From CAWDVK01 sp963805715 (lineage in GTDB: Bacteria > Actinomycetota > Actinomycetes > Streptosporangiales > Streptosporangiaceae): a DNA stretch of 64,000 nucleotides. Positions 26,983 to 35,793 of the stretch are shown in pieces (within the stretch, counting starts at the first letter, position 1; each line of letters opens with the position of its first letter). The position numbers and the translations under genes were made by a program. Under the pieces are notes generated by a model. That model did no database searches and was not told the origin of the DNA. It worked only from the letters and a program-made list of their open reading frames with translations. The DNA is taken from contig CAWDVK010000013.1 of the NCBI GenBank assembly GCA_963805715.1, positions 1-64,000 of the forward strand. Reading direction: 5' to 3'.

Positions 26983-28461
26983 ATGCTGGTCAGCGATGGC
27001 GGCGGCGGGCTGTTCCTCAGCCCGATCCCGGTGCCGCCGGGTGATCCTGCGGCGCTCGCGCGCGGCGCCGCCACCTACACGGCCGCTCAGGGCGAGATCG
27101 AGCGCAACCGCGCCACCCTGGTCTCGGCCGCGGGCCAGGCCGGCGGACCGGCCTGGACCGGGACCGGCGCGTCAGGTTTCGCCGAGGCCACCAACGGCCT
27201 GGCCGCCGCCTATGCCGTGACCTCGGCCGCGCTGGCCAGGGGGGCGACCGCGCTGCATGGTTACGCCAGCAGCCTGGCGACCGCGAAGGAGACGGCCAGG
27301 CAGGCCAACGCGGCGGTCGCGGTGGCCAACGCGGCCGCGAGCGCGCTGCTGGCCGCGCAGGACGCCGCGAGCCAGGCGGAGACGGCGGCCGGCCAGGCGG
27401 ACCAGGCTGCCACCACCGCCGAGACCCAGGCCGCGGCGAACCCGCACTCGCCGGCCGCCAAGGCCACCGCGGACAGCGCCCGCTCGGCGGCTACCGACGC
27501 GCAGTCGTCGGCCGCCGGCGCCTGGGCCAGGGTCGCGACGCTGACCACCCAGTACGACGCTGACCGGGCGCGCGCTCTCGGGCTGTGCGCGACAGCGCAG
27601 CAGGAGGCCAGCCAGGCCGCCGCCAGGGCCGCGGCCGGCTTCGACGCCGCCGCGAGCGAGCTCACCGGGAAGTCGCCCGGGCCGGTGTCCGGCGGAGCTC
27701 ACGGCGTGACCGGCGGCAGCGTCTGGGACATGGTGATCGACGAGATCTTCGCCTGGAACAACAAGACAGTCGTGCAGTCGGCGCTCAACGGCTGGGGCGC
27801 GTTCGGCGCTGTCATCCTCGGCCGGGCTGAGGTGGGCTACCTCGAGTCCGCCGCCGCGACCGGCCGTGCGCTCGGCACCTGGGGGAGCACCTTCGATGCG
27901 ATCCAGTCGGGCCGGACCGGCTGGTTCAGCAGCACCTATTACCAGGACTGGGCCGATGTCATGGGAGCCACCCGCACTCAGCAGTCGGCCTGGGCCAAGT
28001 TCCTCGAGGCCTTCCGCCCGAACCCTGGCGACTACGGCCTGGCCGCGAACTTCGCCAGGGCCGGGCTGGGCGTGTCGATGCTCGGCGACGTGCTGACCGA
28101 GTGGCGGCCCGGTCCCAGCTTCGGCCCCGGCGGGATGTTCGGCGGCAACGCCTCCCGGGTGGTGGCCGGCGTCAATTTCGCGGCCGCGGGGATCGCGCTC
28201 GGCGGCAGCCTCGGGTACGCCTGGGCGGGCGCGGCGCTGGCCGTTATTCCCGGCGGCCAGGTCGTGGTAGCCGGAGTGCTGATCGGGACCACGCTGTACT
28301 TCGCCGGCTCGTTCGTCTACCAGCACTGGAACGACGTGACCAGCTGGGGCAAGGACGCCTGGCACGGGATCGAGGACGCGGGCTCGTGGGCCGGGGACGA
28401 ACTGGGTAAGCTCGGCGGCGGCATCGGGCACGACATCGGGAAGGCGCTCTCGTGGCTGTGA
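26983..28461 (+). CDS. Probable large type VII substrate with WXG-like N-terminal domain
   Basis: 492 aa. Residues about 20-220 are a long Ala-rich helical domain with PAWTGTGASGFAEATNGLAA as a W-x-G-like turn, the arrangement of LXG/WXG effector heads. A linker (about 225-240) follows. The C-terminal 250 residues are Gly-rich with Trp/Tyr and several hydrophobic stretches (AGVNFAAAGIALGGSLGYAW, VVVAGVLIGTTLYFAGSFVY), and end in short Gly/Trp repeats. No known toxin active site is visible; a membrane-active or pore-forming role is possible. It follows the small substrates and shares the MLV start seen in the previous gene. Confidence 0.6.
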   Translation: MLVSDGGGGLFLSPIPVPPGDPAALARGAATYTAAQGEIERNRATLVSAAGQAGGPAWTGTGASGFAEATNGLAAAYAVTSAALARGATALHGYASSLATAKETARQANAAVAVANAAASALLAAQDAASQAETAAGQADQAATTAETQAAANPHSPAAKATADSARSAATDAQSSAAGAWARVATLTTQYDADRARALGLCATAQQEASQAAARAAAGFDAAASELTGKSPGPVSGGAHGVTGGSVWDMVIDEIFAWNNKTVVQSALNGWGAFGAVILGRAEVGYLESAAATGRALGTWGSTFDAIQSGRTGWFSSTYYQDWADVMGATRTQQSAWAKFLEAFRPNPGDYGLAANFARAGLGVSMLGDVLTEWRPGPSFGPGGMFGGNASRVVAGVNFAAAGIALGGSLGYAWAGAALAVIPGGQVVVAGVLIGTTLYFAGSFVYQHWNDVTSWGKDAWHGIEDAGSWAGDELGKLGGGIGHDIGKALSWL

Positions 28462-28558
28462 TGATCGCGCATGGCGATCTCGCCACGATCACGCGCGCGC
28501 TTCCCGTCGCGGCGCGCAGCGCCACGGCCAGCAGGGGCGAGCGCCGGCCGCCGCGGCG

Positions 28559-29560
28559 ATGATCCGGCGCGGCAGGCGCGGCGGCCAGGCCCCGGTCCCG
28601 ATGATCGAGCGCTGGGCGGCCGCCCACGATGCGGGCCAGGTCCGGCTCGACTCGTTCAGCCGGGCCGAGCTGGACTGCGTCGCCCTGGATCCTGACTACC
28701 TGCCCGCCGACGTGCGCGGCCCGGCGCTGCAGACCGTGACGCCGCTGCTGGCCGAGCTCGCGGAGAGCCAGGATGGCCGGCCAGGCCATCCGGCGGCCGG
28801 CTCCGGGCCCGCCGGGCCCGCCGGGATGGCGGCGCTGGCGGGCGGCGATCAGGCTCTCGCGGACGCGGCCGCGAGCCTGGAGCAGCGCGGCTACATCAGG
28901 CCGGGCTCGCCGGAGCCTGCCCGCGAGCCGGTCCCGCCCGAGCTGGCCGGATGGTCGGCGAATCCGGCCGGGCAGCCGGCCGGGGTGCGGCGCGTGGCGA
29001 TCAGCGGCGACCTGGGCATCATCACCCGGATGCGCTCGCAGCCCTACTGGGTGGCTGAGGTGTCGACGGCCGCGGACCCCCGCCGGCCTGACTTCGTGAC
29101 CGGCCAGTGGGCGCTGGCCGGCCTGTACGCCGCGTACCGCCCGCTGGGCGCGCTGGCCGAGCGGCTGCCGGGCCCGGACGGCAGCCTCCCGCCCTTCACC
29201 CTGGTCTGGGATAGGGCCGTGCTGCCCGCGCTGATCGGCTGGTGCGGAATCGACGTGACGCAGTCACGGGATCCGCGGCCGGCATCTGGCTCTCCGGCTC
29301 CGCTGACAGCCGAGCTGGCCAGCCACTTCGCCAGCCTCGCCCAGGTCCGCGTCACCCGCAGCCGCGGGCCGCAGGTCGGGGTCAGCCTGCTGGTCGTGGC
29401 TGCGGGCGACGGCCGGCAGTGGCTGCTGGAGGGCGAGGGCGGGCAGCGAGTCATCGAGCTGCGGAAGGTCGATCTGGCCAACCGGATGATCGACCTGCTC
29501 AGGGATCCCGCGGAGGCCGGGTCCGGCCAGGGCGGCGGTCCGCCCGGCCAGGGCGGATGA
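28559..29560 (+). CDS. Unknown protein of the secretion locus
   Basis: 333 aa. I do not recognise the family. The first 100 residues look helical with an acidic character (RAELDCVALDPDYLPADVRG); residues about 130-330 look like an alpha/beta domain with VAISGDLGIITRMRSQPYWV, LVWDRAVLPALIGWCGIDVT and VGVSLLVVAAGDGRQWLL. It has no signal peptide or membrane helix. Its position between the substrates and the membrane protein suggests a chaperone or adaptor, the place occupied by EspG in ESX loci, but sequence resemblance to EspG is not evident. An ATG at 28601 is an alternative start. Confidence 0.55.
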   Translation: MIRRGRRGGQAPVPMIERWAAAHDAGQVRLDSFSRAELDCVALDPDYLPADVRGPALQTVTPLLAELAESQDGRPGHPAAGSGPAGPAGMAALAGGDQALADAAASLEQRGYIRPGSPEPAREPVPPELAGWSANPAGQPAGVRRVAISGDLGIITRMRSQPYWVAEVSTAADPRRPDFVTGQWALAGLYAAYRPLGALAERLPGPDGSLPPFTLVWDRAVLPALIGWCGIDVTQSRDPRPASGSPAPLTAELASHFASLAQVRVTRSRGPQVGVSLLVVAAGDGRQWLLEGEGGQRVIELRKVDLANRMIDLLRDPAEAGSGQGGGPPGQGG

Positions 29561-29576
29561 TGACCCGGGCGGGCCG

Positions 29577-30851
29577 GTGACCGAGCCGGCTCACACCGCA
29601 GGCCGGGCCGGGCGCGTGCCGGGGGCAGGCGGATCGCTGACCGTCCGCGTGGTCGCACTCATGGCCGTGAGCTGCCTGCTCGGCGTGGTGACGGCCTTCC
29701 TGGCGTATGCGGGCATCGATGGCATCGTGGCGCTGGCCACTCACCGGCGAGGCAGCCCTGGCGGCGGCGCCCTCGTCGTGATCTTCGTCGTCGCCACCCT
29801 GACCGGCTGGGGCTGCCTGGCGGCCTGGGAGAGAAGGCGCCGGCCCGCCGGGCGGACGCACGGGCCTCGCCGGTCCGTCGTCCGCATCGTGGCCAGCTGC
29901 CTGCTCGGGGCGCTGGCCGCGCTGCTGGCCGCTGTCGGCGTGGCCGGAGTGGTGAGCGCGTTCGCGGGCACGGGCGGGTCGGGCTCGGACCGCGGCCTCG
30001 GCTATGTCTTCGTCATTGCCGCCTGGTGCGGATCAGGTGCCTGGGCACTGATGAAGAGCAGCAGGAAGCCCGGCACCGCACTGCCCCCGGTCATCGGCGC
30101 CGCATTCATCGGCACCGCGGGCCCCGGCCTGGATGCGGGACCGGGCGCGGCTGCCGAGCCGGGCAGCAACGGGGAGGCCGGTCCGGGCTGGGCGGCTGGC
30201 CTGGCTACCCGCCCCGCGGCCGGGGCGCAGGCCAGTTACCGGGAGCGGTGCTCGCAGCTGCTGCCAGCCCGGGCGGGGGCCTGCCTCATCGTGCTGGCCG
30301 CCAGCGCGACCGGCCTGATCGCGGTCGGCGGCCCGGACGGGCGCGACGGCGGCCCGGCCGGGGCGCTCCTGCTGACCGTGGCCTTGCTGGCCGGCATCTA
30401 CCTGCTGCTCGTGCTGATCGACCTGCCCAACGGCGTGGAGATCGCCGCCGGGCGGTTCACGGTCGGAGCGCTGGGGGTCCCGCCCGGCCGCCTGTGGCGG
30501 CGGATCAGCGGGCCGCTGGACGCGGTGCGCGGCTGGGACGTGCACGTGGCGGGCCAGGCGCCTGGTCCGCACCGGGTGCGCCGCGGGAGCCGCCCGCCCG
30601 GCCGGAGCGCGCAGCTGCCCGGCGACCTGAGGCTGTTCAGCCGGCGGCAGTACCTGCGGCTGGTCGTCGATCCCGCGGCGGTGCAGGCCCGGCTGCCCGC
30701 GCGCGTCATGGCGGGTTACGCGTTCGTGCCGGCGGCCAGGGCGGGTGCGGCGTGGGACGGTGTCATCCTGATCGGCACCCGCCATCCGGCCCGTCTGACT
30801 GCCGTGCTCGAGCAGGCCATTCCCGGCCGGCGGCAGACGCCAGGCAGCTGA
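29577..30851 (+). CDS. Multi-pass membrane protein of the secretion locus
   Basis: 424 aa with GTG 29577, sixteen bases after the previous stop. About six membrane helices can be seen: VRVVALMAVSCLLGVVTAFL, GGALVVIFVVATLTGWGCLA, IVASCLLGALAALLAAVGVA, GYVFVIAAWCGSGAWAL, then after a soluble Gly-rich linker ARAGACLIVLAASATGLIAV and LLLTVALLAGIYLLLVLIDL. The C-terminal 140 residues are basic and probably cytoplasmic, starting GVEIAAGRFTVGALGVPPGR. It could take the place of a missing membrane component such as EccE or EccD, but no family match is claimed. Confidence 0.55.
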   Translation: MTEPAHTAGRAGRVPGAGGSLTVRVVALMAVSCLLGVVTAFLAYAGIDGIVALATHRRGSPGGGALVVIFVVATLTGWGCLAAWERRRRPAGRTHGPRRSVVRIVASCLLGALAALLAAVGVAGVVSAFAGTGGSGSDRGLGYVFVIAAWCGSGAWALMKSSRKPGTALPPVIGAAFIGTAGPGLDAGPGAAAEPGSNGEAGPGWAAGLATRPAAGAQASYRERCSQLLPARAGACLIVLAASATGLIAVGGPDGRDGGPAGALLLTVALLAGIYLLLVLIDLPNGVEIAAGRFTVGALGVPPGRLWRRISGPLDAVRGWDVHVAGQAPGPHRVRRGSRPPGRSAQLPGDLRLFSRRQYLRLVVDPAAVQARLPARVMAGYAFVPAARAGAAWDGVILIGTRHPARLTAVLEQAIPGRRQTPGS

Positions 30852-30856
30852 CGGGC

Positions 30857-31213
30857 GTGCCCGTCGCGGCTGCCGTCGTGCACCGCACCGGCGCCACCAG
30901 GCTGTCGGATATGGGCGGCCTGGCCCGCCGGATGCCGGTCATCACCGCGGCGTTCGTGCTCGGTTGCGTCTCGATCGCGGGAATCCCGCCCTTCAACGGG
31001 TACGTGTCGCTCAGCCTCATCCACGAGGGCCTGCAGCAGGGCCACGAGAGCGTTCCCTATGCCCTGACGCTGGTGGCGCAGCTGCTGACCGTCGCGGCGC
31101 TGGGCCGGGCGGCATGGCTCGCCTTCTTCCGCCGCCGCGACGGCCACCTGGAGTGGCGGGAGCAACTGAAGCCGGGGATGCTGGCCGTCATCGCCGTGCT
31201 CAGCCTGGGCTGA
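30857..31213 (+). pseudogene. Fragment of a NuoM/NuoN/hydrogenase-4-type proton antiporter subunit
   Basis: 118 codons. TRLSDMGGLARRMPVITAAF, VLGCVSIAGIPPFNGYVSLS and LIHEGLQQGHESVPYALTLV match the segment around the conserved proline/glycine loop of the antiporter-like subunits of complex I, hydrogenase-4 and Mrp complexes. Those proteins have 450-650 residues and about 14 helices. Here the first ten or so helices and the C-terminus are missing. The GTG at 30857 is only the first start in the frame. No other respiratory-complex gene is nearby. Confidence 0.65.
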
Positions 31214-31244
31214 CCGGACCCTGGCTGTTAACTCCGGAGATCGC

Positions 31245-31760
31245 CTACTCCGGAAGATCGCCGAAGTACTCCTCCACGACGACCTCCCTGTTCGCGCGGC
31301 GCACCCTGTCCGCGTGATCGGGCAGGTTGTCTTCCACGGCAGGCAGGTCAGCGGTGTCGGACAGGTCCCCCCCGGTCTCCAGCACGTCCTCGGTCTCCAG
31401 CACGTCCCCGGCCTCGGGAACGGCGGCTGCGGGCACGGTCTCGGTCACGACCGCGGCCTCCTCGCCAGAGGGCTGCACGTACGGCATGGTCCTGTCCACG
31501 GCGGCCGGGTCCAGCATCACGTACGAGGGCGTGCGCGTCTCCACGACGCGGCCGACCACCTGCCCGGCCGGGCCGCGCCGCCGGATCACCTGGCGGCGCA
31601 GCCAGGCTGAGCCGCGGCCCGGCAGGACCAGGCCCGCCGCGCCGATGATCATGATCACGACGCCCGCGACCTGGACGTTGAGGAAACTGGGATGGCCCCG
31701 GATCGCGAAGGCGAGAATGGCGCCGATCGCCAGTAATGCGAGACAGGTGCCAGTCTTCAT
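31245..31760 (-). CDS. Small membrane protein with acidic C-terminal tail (DUF6458-like)
   Basis: 171 aa. Two N-terminal membrane helices (CLALLAIGAILAFAIRG and VQVAGVVIMIIGAAGLVLPG) are followed by a basic segment SAWLRRQVIRRRG. The last 90 residues are rich in Glu, Asp and Val (VLETEDVLETGGDLSDTADL). The helix pair resembles the small actinobacterial DUF6458 proteins; the acidic tail is longer than usual and contains short near-repeats of LETxDV. Function unknown. A single gene on the minus strand beside two degraded genes. Confidence 0.65.
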   Translation of the reverse strand: MKTGTCLALLAIGAILAFAIRGHPSFLNVQVAGVVIMIIGAAGLVLPGRGSAWLRRQVIRRRGPAGQVVGRVVETRTPSYVMLDPAAVDRTMPYVQPSGEEAAVVTETVPAAAVPEAGDVLETEDVLETGGDLSDTADLPAVEDNLPDHADRVRRANREVVVEEYFGDLPE

Positions 31761-31888
31761 CTCTTACCTTTCGACAGAGGCGGCAGCCGCCGGCCAGCGG
31801 CTGTCCGGCAGGCTGCGGTCGGCGGCCGTTCACCCTGGTCGCAGCCGGCCTGCTCGTGGTTCCCTGGCCGCGATCCGGTATGCATGAC

Positions 31889-32143
31889 TCACGCCTTCCG
31901 GTACTGCCGCGCATCCGCCTCGCGCAGCTGCAGGCCGAGCCCCGGCCTGGCCGGATCGGGCGTCAGCATCCCTCCGTCGGGGTCGAGTACCATCGTTGTC
32001 TTGTTCCAGGCCAGCGTCCCGTCGGCCTCCGGGGCGTCCGTCGGGATGACATAGACAGCCGCGTCGGTGCTCTCGATGCACGGCACGTCAGTGATCACTG
32101 CTGCCCCTTCCGGGACTTCCGCTGCTGCGGGCCGCTCCGCCAT
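31889..32143 (-). pseudogene. Deletion scar of an enolase-superfamily dehydratase/racemase
   Basis: 84 codons in one open frame. Residues about 20-48 (STDAAVYVIPTDAPEADGTL, AWNKTTMV) are the N-terminal capping-domain start of mandelate racemase/muconate-lactonizing-like enzymes. Residues about 49-80 (LDPDGGMLTPDPARPGLGLQ, LREADARQY) are the C-terminal end of the same family, normally about 300 residues later. The whole TIM barrel with its metal ligands is gone, yet the frame is intact. The peptide cannot be an enzyme. An in-frame internal deletion is the simplest reading. Confidence 0.6.
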
Positions 32144-32362
32144 CGCGTGTCCTCCTGCCTGCCGGTGCCGACGGATGCTGTCGGGTACCCCGGCGCCCGG
32201 CTGCCAAACGGAGTTCTCGCACGGCAGGGCGCAGGCGCGGCCGAGCCGGCGCGATGACGGCAGCAGGAACCGGTCATGATGGGATGGCGGGCCAGCCGCT
32301 GCTGGGCCGCCGCGGATCCGGCGCCTGGAGGATCTGGCTGACCCCTGACTCAGGCCGGGAAA

Positions 32363-33889
32363 GTGGGGGATGACGTCAGCATGCTCACCGAGATGGCGGA
32401 AACTGAGCGGAAGTACGAGGCAGCGCGAGGCGCCGTGCTGCCCGAACTCGGGGATCTGCCCGGCGTCGCGGCGGAGTCCGGCCCTGACGAGCAGCACCTG
32501 GTGGCGGAGTATTTCGACACTCCCGACTTGCGCCTGATCCGCAGCGGAATCACGCTGCGGCGGCGGCGCGGCGGGGACGACGCCGGCTGGCACCTGAAGC
32601 TGCCGGCCGGCGGCGACACCCGGATCGAGATCCGGGCTCCGCTCGGGCGGGCCGCACGGCGGGTGCCTGCCGAGCTCGCCGCCCTGGTCCGAGCCTGCGC
32701 TCGCGGCGAGGAGCTGCAGCCGGTGGCCCGGATCGAGACCGCCCGGCTGCGGCGCAGGCTGCTGGACGAATCGGGCTCATCGCTGGCCGAGGTAGTGGCC
32801 GATGCTGTCGCCGCCCAGGCGCTCGGCGATGCCACGGCGCTGTCCAGCTGGCATGAGGTAGAGGTGGAGCTGACCGGAGGCGACTCACGGCTGCTCAGGG
32901 CGGCGGACCAGCGGCTCCGCGAAGCCGGATTCCGCCCGGCGGGCCATCAGGCCAAGCTGGAGCGGGCGCTCGCTGACCGGCTGCCTCCCGCGGGCCGCTC
33001 GCCCGCGCTCACCGCGGAGTCGCCGGCCGCCGACGTGGTGCTGGCCTACGTGGCGGCGCAGCTGACCGCGCTGACCACGCTCGATCCGATGGTCCGCCGC
33101 GGCGTGCCCGACTCGGTCCACCGGATGCGGGTGGCTACCCGGCGGCTGCGCAGCACGCTGAAGTCCTTCGGCATGGTCCTGCGGCGTGATCAGGCCGGGC
33201 AGGCTGTCGCGGAGCTGAAGTGGCTGGGCGAGGTCCTCGGAGCCGCCCGCGACGCCGAGGTGCTGGCGGCCCGGCTGGAGACGGCCGTTGCGGAGCTGCC
33301 GCCAGAGCTGGTGATCGGCCCGGTTCAGGCCATCATCCGCGGGCACATGGCGCCGATCGAGGCCGCGGCAGGCACGGAGGTGCTGGCGGCGCTGGATTCC
33401 GGCCGGTACCTGGAGCTGCTGCGGCAGCTGGACATGCTGCTTGCCGAGCCGCCGCTCGGGCCGCAGGCGGACCAGCCCGGCGGCATCGTGCTGCCGAAGG
33501 CGGTCCGCAGGACCCGGCGCCGGCTGCACCGGCGGATGCGACGGGCCTGGGCCGCCCCGGCCGGCGCGGACCGGGACATTGCCCTGCACGAGGCCCGCAA
33601 GGCGGCCAAGGACGCCCGGTACGCGGCCGAGGCCGCCAGCCCGGTGCTGGCCAGGAAGACGGCGCGACGGCTGATCAGCAGCGCCAGGGACGTGCAGTCG
33701 GTACTGGGCGATCACCATGACGCGGTGGTAGCGCGCGGCGTGCTCCGGGACCTGGGCGTGCAGGCTCATCTGGCCGGGGAGAACTCGTTCACCTTCGGCA
33801 TCCTGCACGAGCGCGAGCGCGTCCGGGCCATGGCGCTCGAGGAGCCGGCAGGCCGCGCCTGGCACCGGGTCGGGCGTCACGGCGGCTAG
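32363..33889 (+). CDS. CYTH and CHAD domain protein
   Basis: 508 aa. Residues about 6-190 are a CYTH (triphosphate tunnel) domain: the ExExK motif appears as ETERKY, with later paired acidic and basic strand residues (HLKLPAGGDTRIEIRAPLG, WHEVEVELTGGD). Residues about 220-500 are a CHAD domain of helical repeats with conserved His and Arg (VHRMRVATRRLRSTLKSF, HEARKAAKDARYAAEA, LGDHHDAV). CYTH-CHAD proteins act on or bind inorganic polyphosphate or triphosphate. The ATG at 32381 is an equally possible start. It faces the dehydrogenase gene convergently. Confidence 0.88.
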   Translation: MGDDVSMLTEMAETERKYEAARGAVLPELGDLPGVAAESGPDEQHLVAEYFDTPDLRLIRSGITLRRRRGGDDAGWHLKLPAGGDTRIEIRAPLGRAARRVPAELAALVRACARGEELQPVARIETARLRRRLLDESGSSLAEVVADAVAAQALGDATALSSWHEVEVELTGGDSRLLRAADQRLREAGFRPAGHQAKLERALADRLPPAGRSPALTAESPAADVVLAYVAAQLTALTTLDPMVRRGVPDSVHRMRVATRRLRSTLKSFGMVLRRDQAGQAVAELKWLGEVLGAARDAEVLAARLETAVAELPPELVIGPVQAIIRGHMAPIEAAAGTEVLAALDSGRYLELLRQLDMLLAEPPLGPQADQPGGIVLPKAVRRTRRRLHRRMRRAWAAPAGADRDIALHEARKAAKDARYAAEAASPVLARKTARRLISSARDVQSVLGDHHDAVVARGVLRDLGVQAHLAGENSFTFGILHERERVRAMALEEPAGRAWHRVGRHGG

Positions 33890-33936
33890 CCTGCGCCGCG
33901 ACCACCCGACCCGGCTGCTCAGCGGGTCCCCGCCGG

Positions 33937-35322
33937 TCAGCCCTGCGGGCCGCCGACCCAGACGGCCTTGATGTTGCAGAATTCGCGGATGCCGTGCGCC
34001 GCCAGCTCCCGGCCGTGACCGGAGTGCCTGACGCCTCCGAACGGCAGCTGCAGGTAAGACGTGACGTTGCCGTTGATGAAGACCATCCCGGCGGCCAGGT
34101 CGCGGATCAGCCGGGCCCGCTCCTGCTCGTCGCTGGTCCAGGCGTTGGCGCCGAGCCCGAATTCGGTGCCGTTCGCCAGCTCGATCGCCTCGTCGATGTC
34201 CGCGACCCGGTACACGGTCGCCACCGGCCCGAACACCTCCTCGGTGTGGACGCGCATCTGCGGGGTGATGCCGGTGAGCACGGTCGGCGGGTAGTAATAG
34301 CCCGGCCCGTCCGGCGCGCTGCCGCCGCACAGCACCCTCGCGCCCCTCGCCACCGCGTCGGCGACGAGTTCCTCGACGTCGCGGCGCTGCTGCTGCGAGG
34401 CCAGCGGGCCCACGTCGGTGCCGTCGCGCATGGGATCACCCACGGTCATGCCGGACATCTGCTCGACGAACAGCCGCTCGAACTCATCGGCGATCGAGTC
34501 ATGCGCGAGGAAGCGCTTGGCCGCGATGCAGGACTGGCCGTTGTTGATGCAGCGGGCCACGGCGGCCACCCTGGCCGCCGCCGCGATGTCCGCCGATGGC
34601 ATGACGATGAACGGGTCGCTGCCGCCCAGCTCCAGCACGACTTTCTTGATCTCGCTGCCCGCGATGGCAGCCACCGACTGCCCGGCGGGCCCTGAGCCGG
34701 TGAGGGTGGCGGCAACCACCCGGTCATCCCGCAGCACCTTCTCCACCCGGCCGGAGCTGATCAGGAGCGTCTGGAAGGTCCCCTCGGGGAAGCCGGCCCT
34801 GGCGAACAGCTCCTGCATGAACAGGGCGGTCTGCGGCACGTTCGACGCGTGCTTGAGCAGGCCGACGTTGCCGGCCATCAGGCCCGGCGCCGCGAAGCGC
34901 ATGGCCTGCCAGAGCGGGAAGTTCCACGGCATGATCGCCAGTACCGGCCCCAGCGGCTGGTAGGTCGCGTAGGCACGCTCAGCACCGACCGCGGCGGCGT
35001 CGGCCGGCTCGTCGGCGAGGAACCCTTCGGCCTGCTCGGCGTAGAAGCGGCAGGCGGTGGCGCACTTGGCTACCTCCTGGCGGGCCGCGGTCAGCGTCTT
35101 GCCCATCTCGGTCGTCATCATCGCCGCGATCTGGTCACCCTCATCGTCGAGGATGTCGGCTGCCCGGCGCATCCACCCGGCCCGCTGCGCGAAGCTGGTG
35201 AGCCGGTAGCTCTCGTGCGCCCGGGCCGCGGCCGCCAGGCAGCGCTCCAGTTCTGCGTCGCTGATCTCGTCAAAGGTCTTCAGGGTCTCCCCGGTGGCGG
35301 GATTGATGGTTGCGATGGCCAC
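33937..35322 (-). CDS. Succinate-semialdehyde dehydrogenase (aldehyde dehydrogenase family)
   Basis: 461 aa. The GTG at 35322 has AGAGGAAAC just upstream and gives the usual start AIATINPATGETLKTF; the longer frame to 35388 is Arg-rich and not family-like. NAD(P)-binding PWNFPLWQAMRF, the glutamate in LELGGSDPFIV and the catalytic cysteine in NNGQSCIAAKRF are all present. The sequence follows the GabD/SSADH branch that oxidises succinate semialdehyde to succinate in GABA or gamma-hydroxybutyrate breakdown. No transaminase gene is adjacent, so substrate is inferred from the subfamily only. Confidence 0.85.
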   Translation of the reverse strand: MAIATINPATGETLKTFDEISDAELERCLAAAARAHESYRLTSFAQRAGWMRRAADILDDEGDQIAAMMTTEMGKTLTAARQEVAKCATACRFYAEQAEGFLADEPADAAAVGAERAYATYQPLGPVLAIMPWNFPLWQAMRFAAPGLMAGNVGLLKHASNVPQTALFMQELFARAGFPEGTFQTLLISSGRVEKVLRDDRVVAATLTGSGPAGQSVAAIAGSEIKKVVLELGGSDPFIVMPSADIAAAARVAAVARCINNGQSCIAAKRFLAHDSIADEFERLFVEQMSGMTVGDPMRDGTDVGPLASQQQRRDVEELVADAVARGARVLCGGSAPDGPGYYYPPTVLTGITPQMRVHTEEVFGPVATVYRVADIDEAIELANGTEFGLGANAWTSDEQERARLIRDLAAGMVFINGNVTSYLQLPFGGVRHSGHGRELAAHGIREFCNIKAVWVGGPQG

Positions 35323-35359
35323 GTTTCCTCTTTCCCGGCTGGCGCGCGCCCTCGGTGCG

Positions 35360-35512
35360 TCACCGCCGGCCCGCTTGCGCCGGGCCACGGCCCCGCCCTG
35401 CCTGCCGAGCGCCGTCCGCGCTTTCCCTCGGCAGGTGCGCGATCGTGTGCCCGGCCTGACCGGCCTTGCTGACGTTGCGCCTGGCCGCCTGCTTCTGCTT
35501 GGTACTCACCAT
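35360..35512 (-). CDS. Small basic conserved protein
   Basis: 50 aa from ATG 35512. The start MVSTKQKQAARRNVSKAGQA and the following HTIAHLPRES resemble short actinobacterial proteins of the pattern (K/Q)xxAARxNVxKA...TIAHLPxxTR that end in a run of Lys/Arg/Ala. Here the last 20 residues are Gly/Arg-rich. These proteins are probably nucleic-acid-binding, but no function is established. It lies 37 bases upstream of the dehydrogenase start and on the same strand. Confidence 0.55.
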   Translation of the reverse strand: MVSTKQKQAARRNVSKAGQAGHTIAHLPRESADGARQAGRGRGPAQAGRR

Positions 35513-35793
35513 CTTCGCCCGAGCCTCCGTTCCCGGCCTCACGGGGTCCCGGGCTGGCCCGGTCCGCGATCGCTAGCTACCGGAAGAGCCTGCGATCAGA
35601 GCTTCCCGGCCCCCGCGTGGGATTAACCGCGTTCGCGCGGGTCGCGCGGTCAGCTCCTGCAGCGAGTCGGGACCGCCGGATGGCCCGCGCCGGCCCCGGG
35701 GCCCTGCCGCGAGCGGAGCCCGGAATGTAATGTGACGGCTAATCAGAACCCCGCGGGCAGCGGCAGCATTGCGGCCACGAAGGGACAGCTTGG

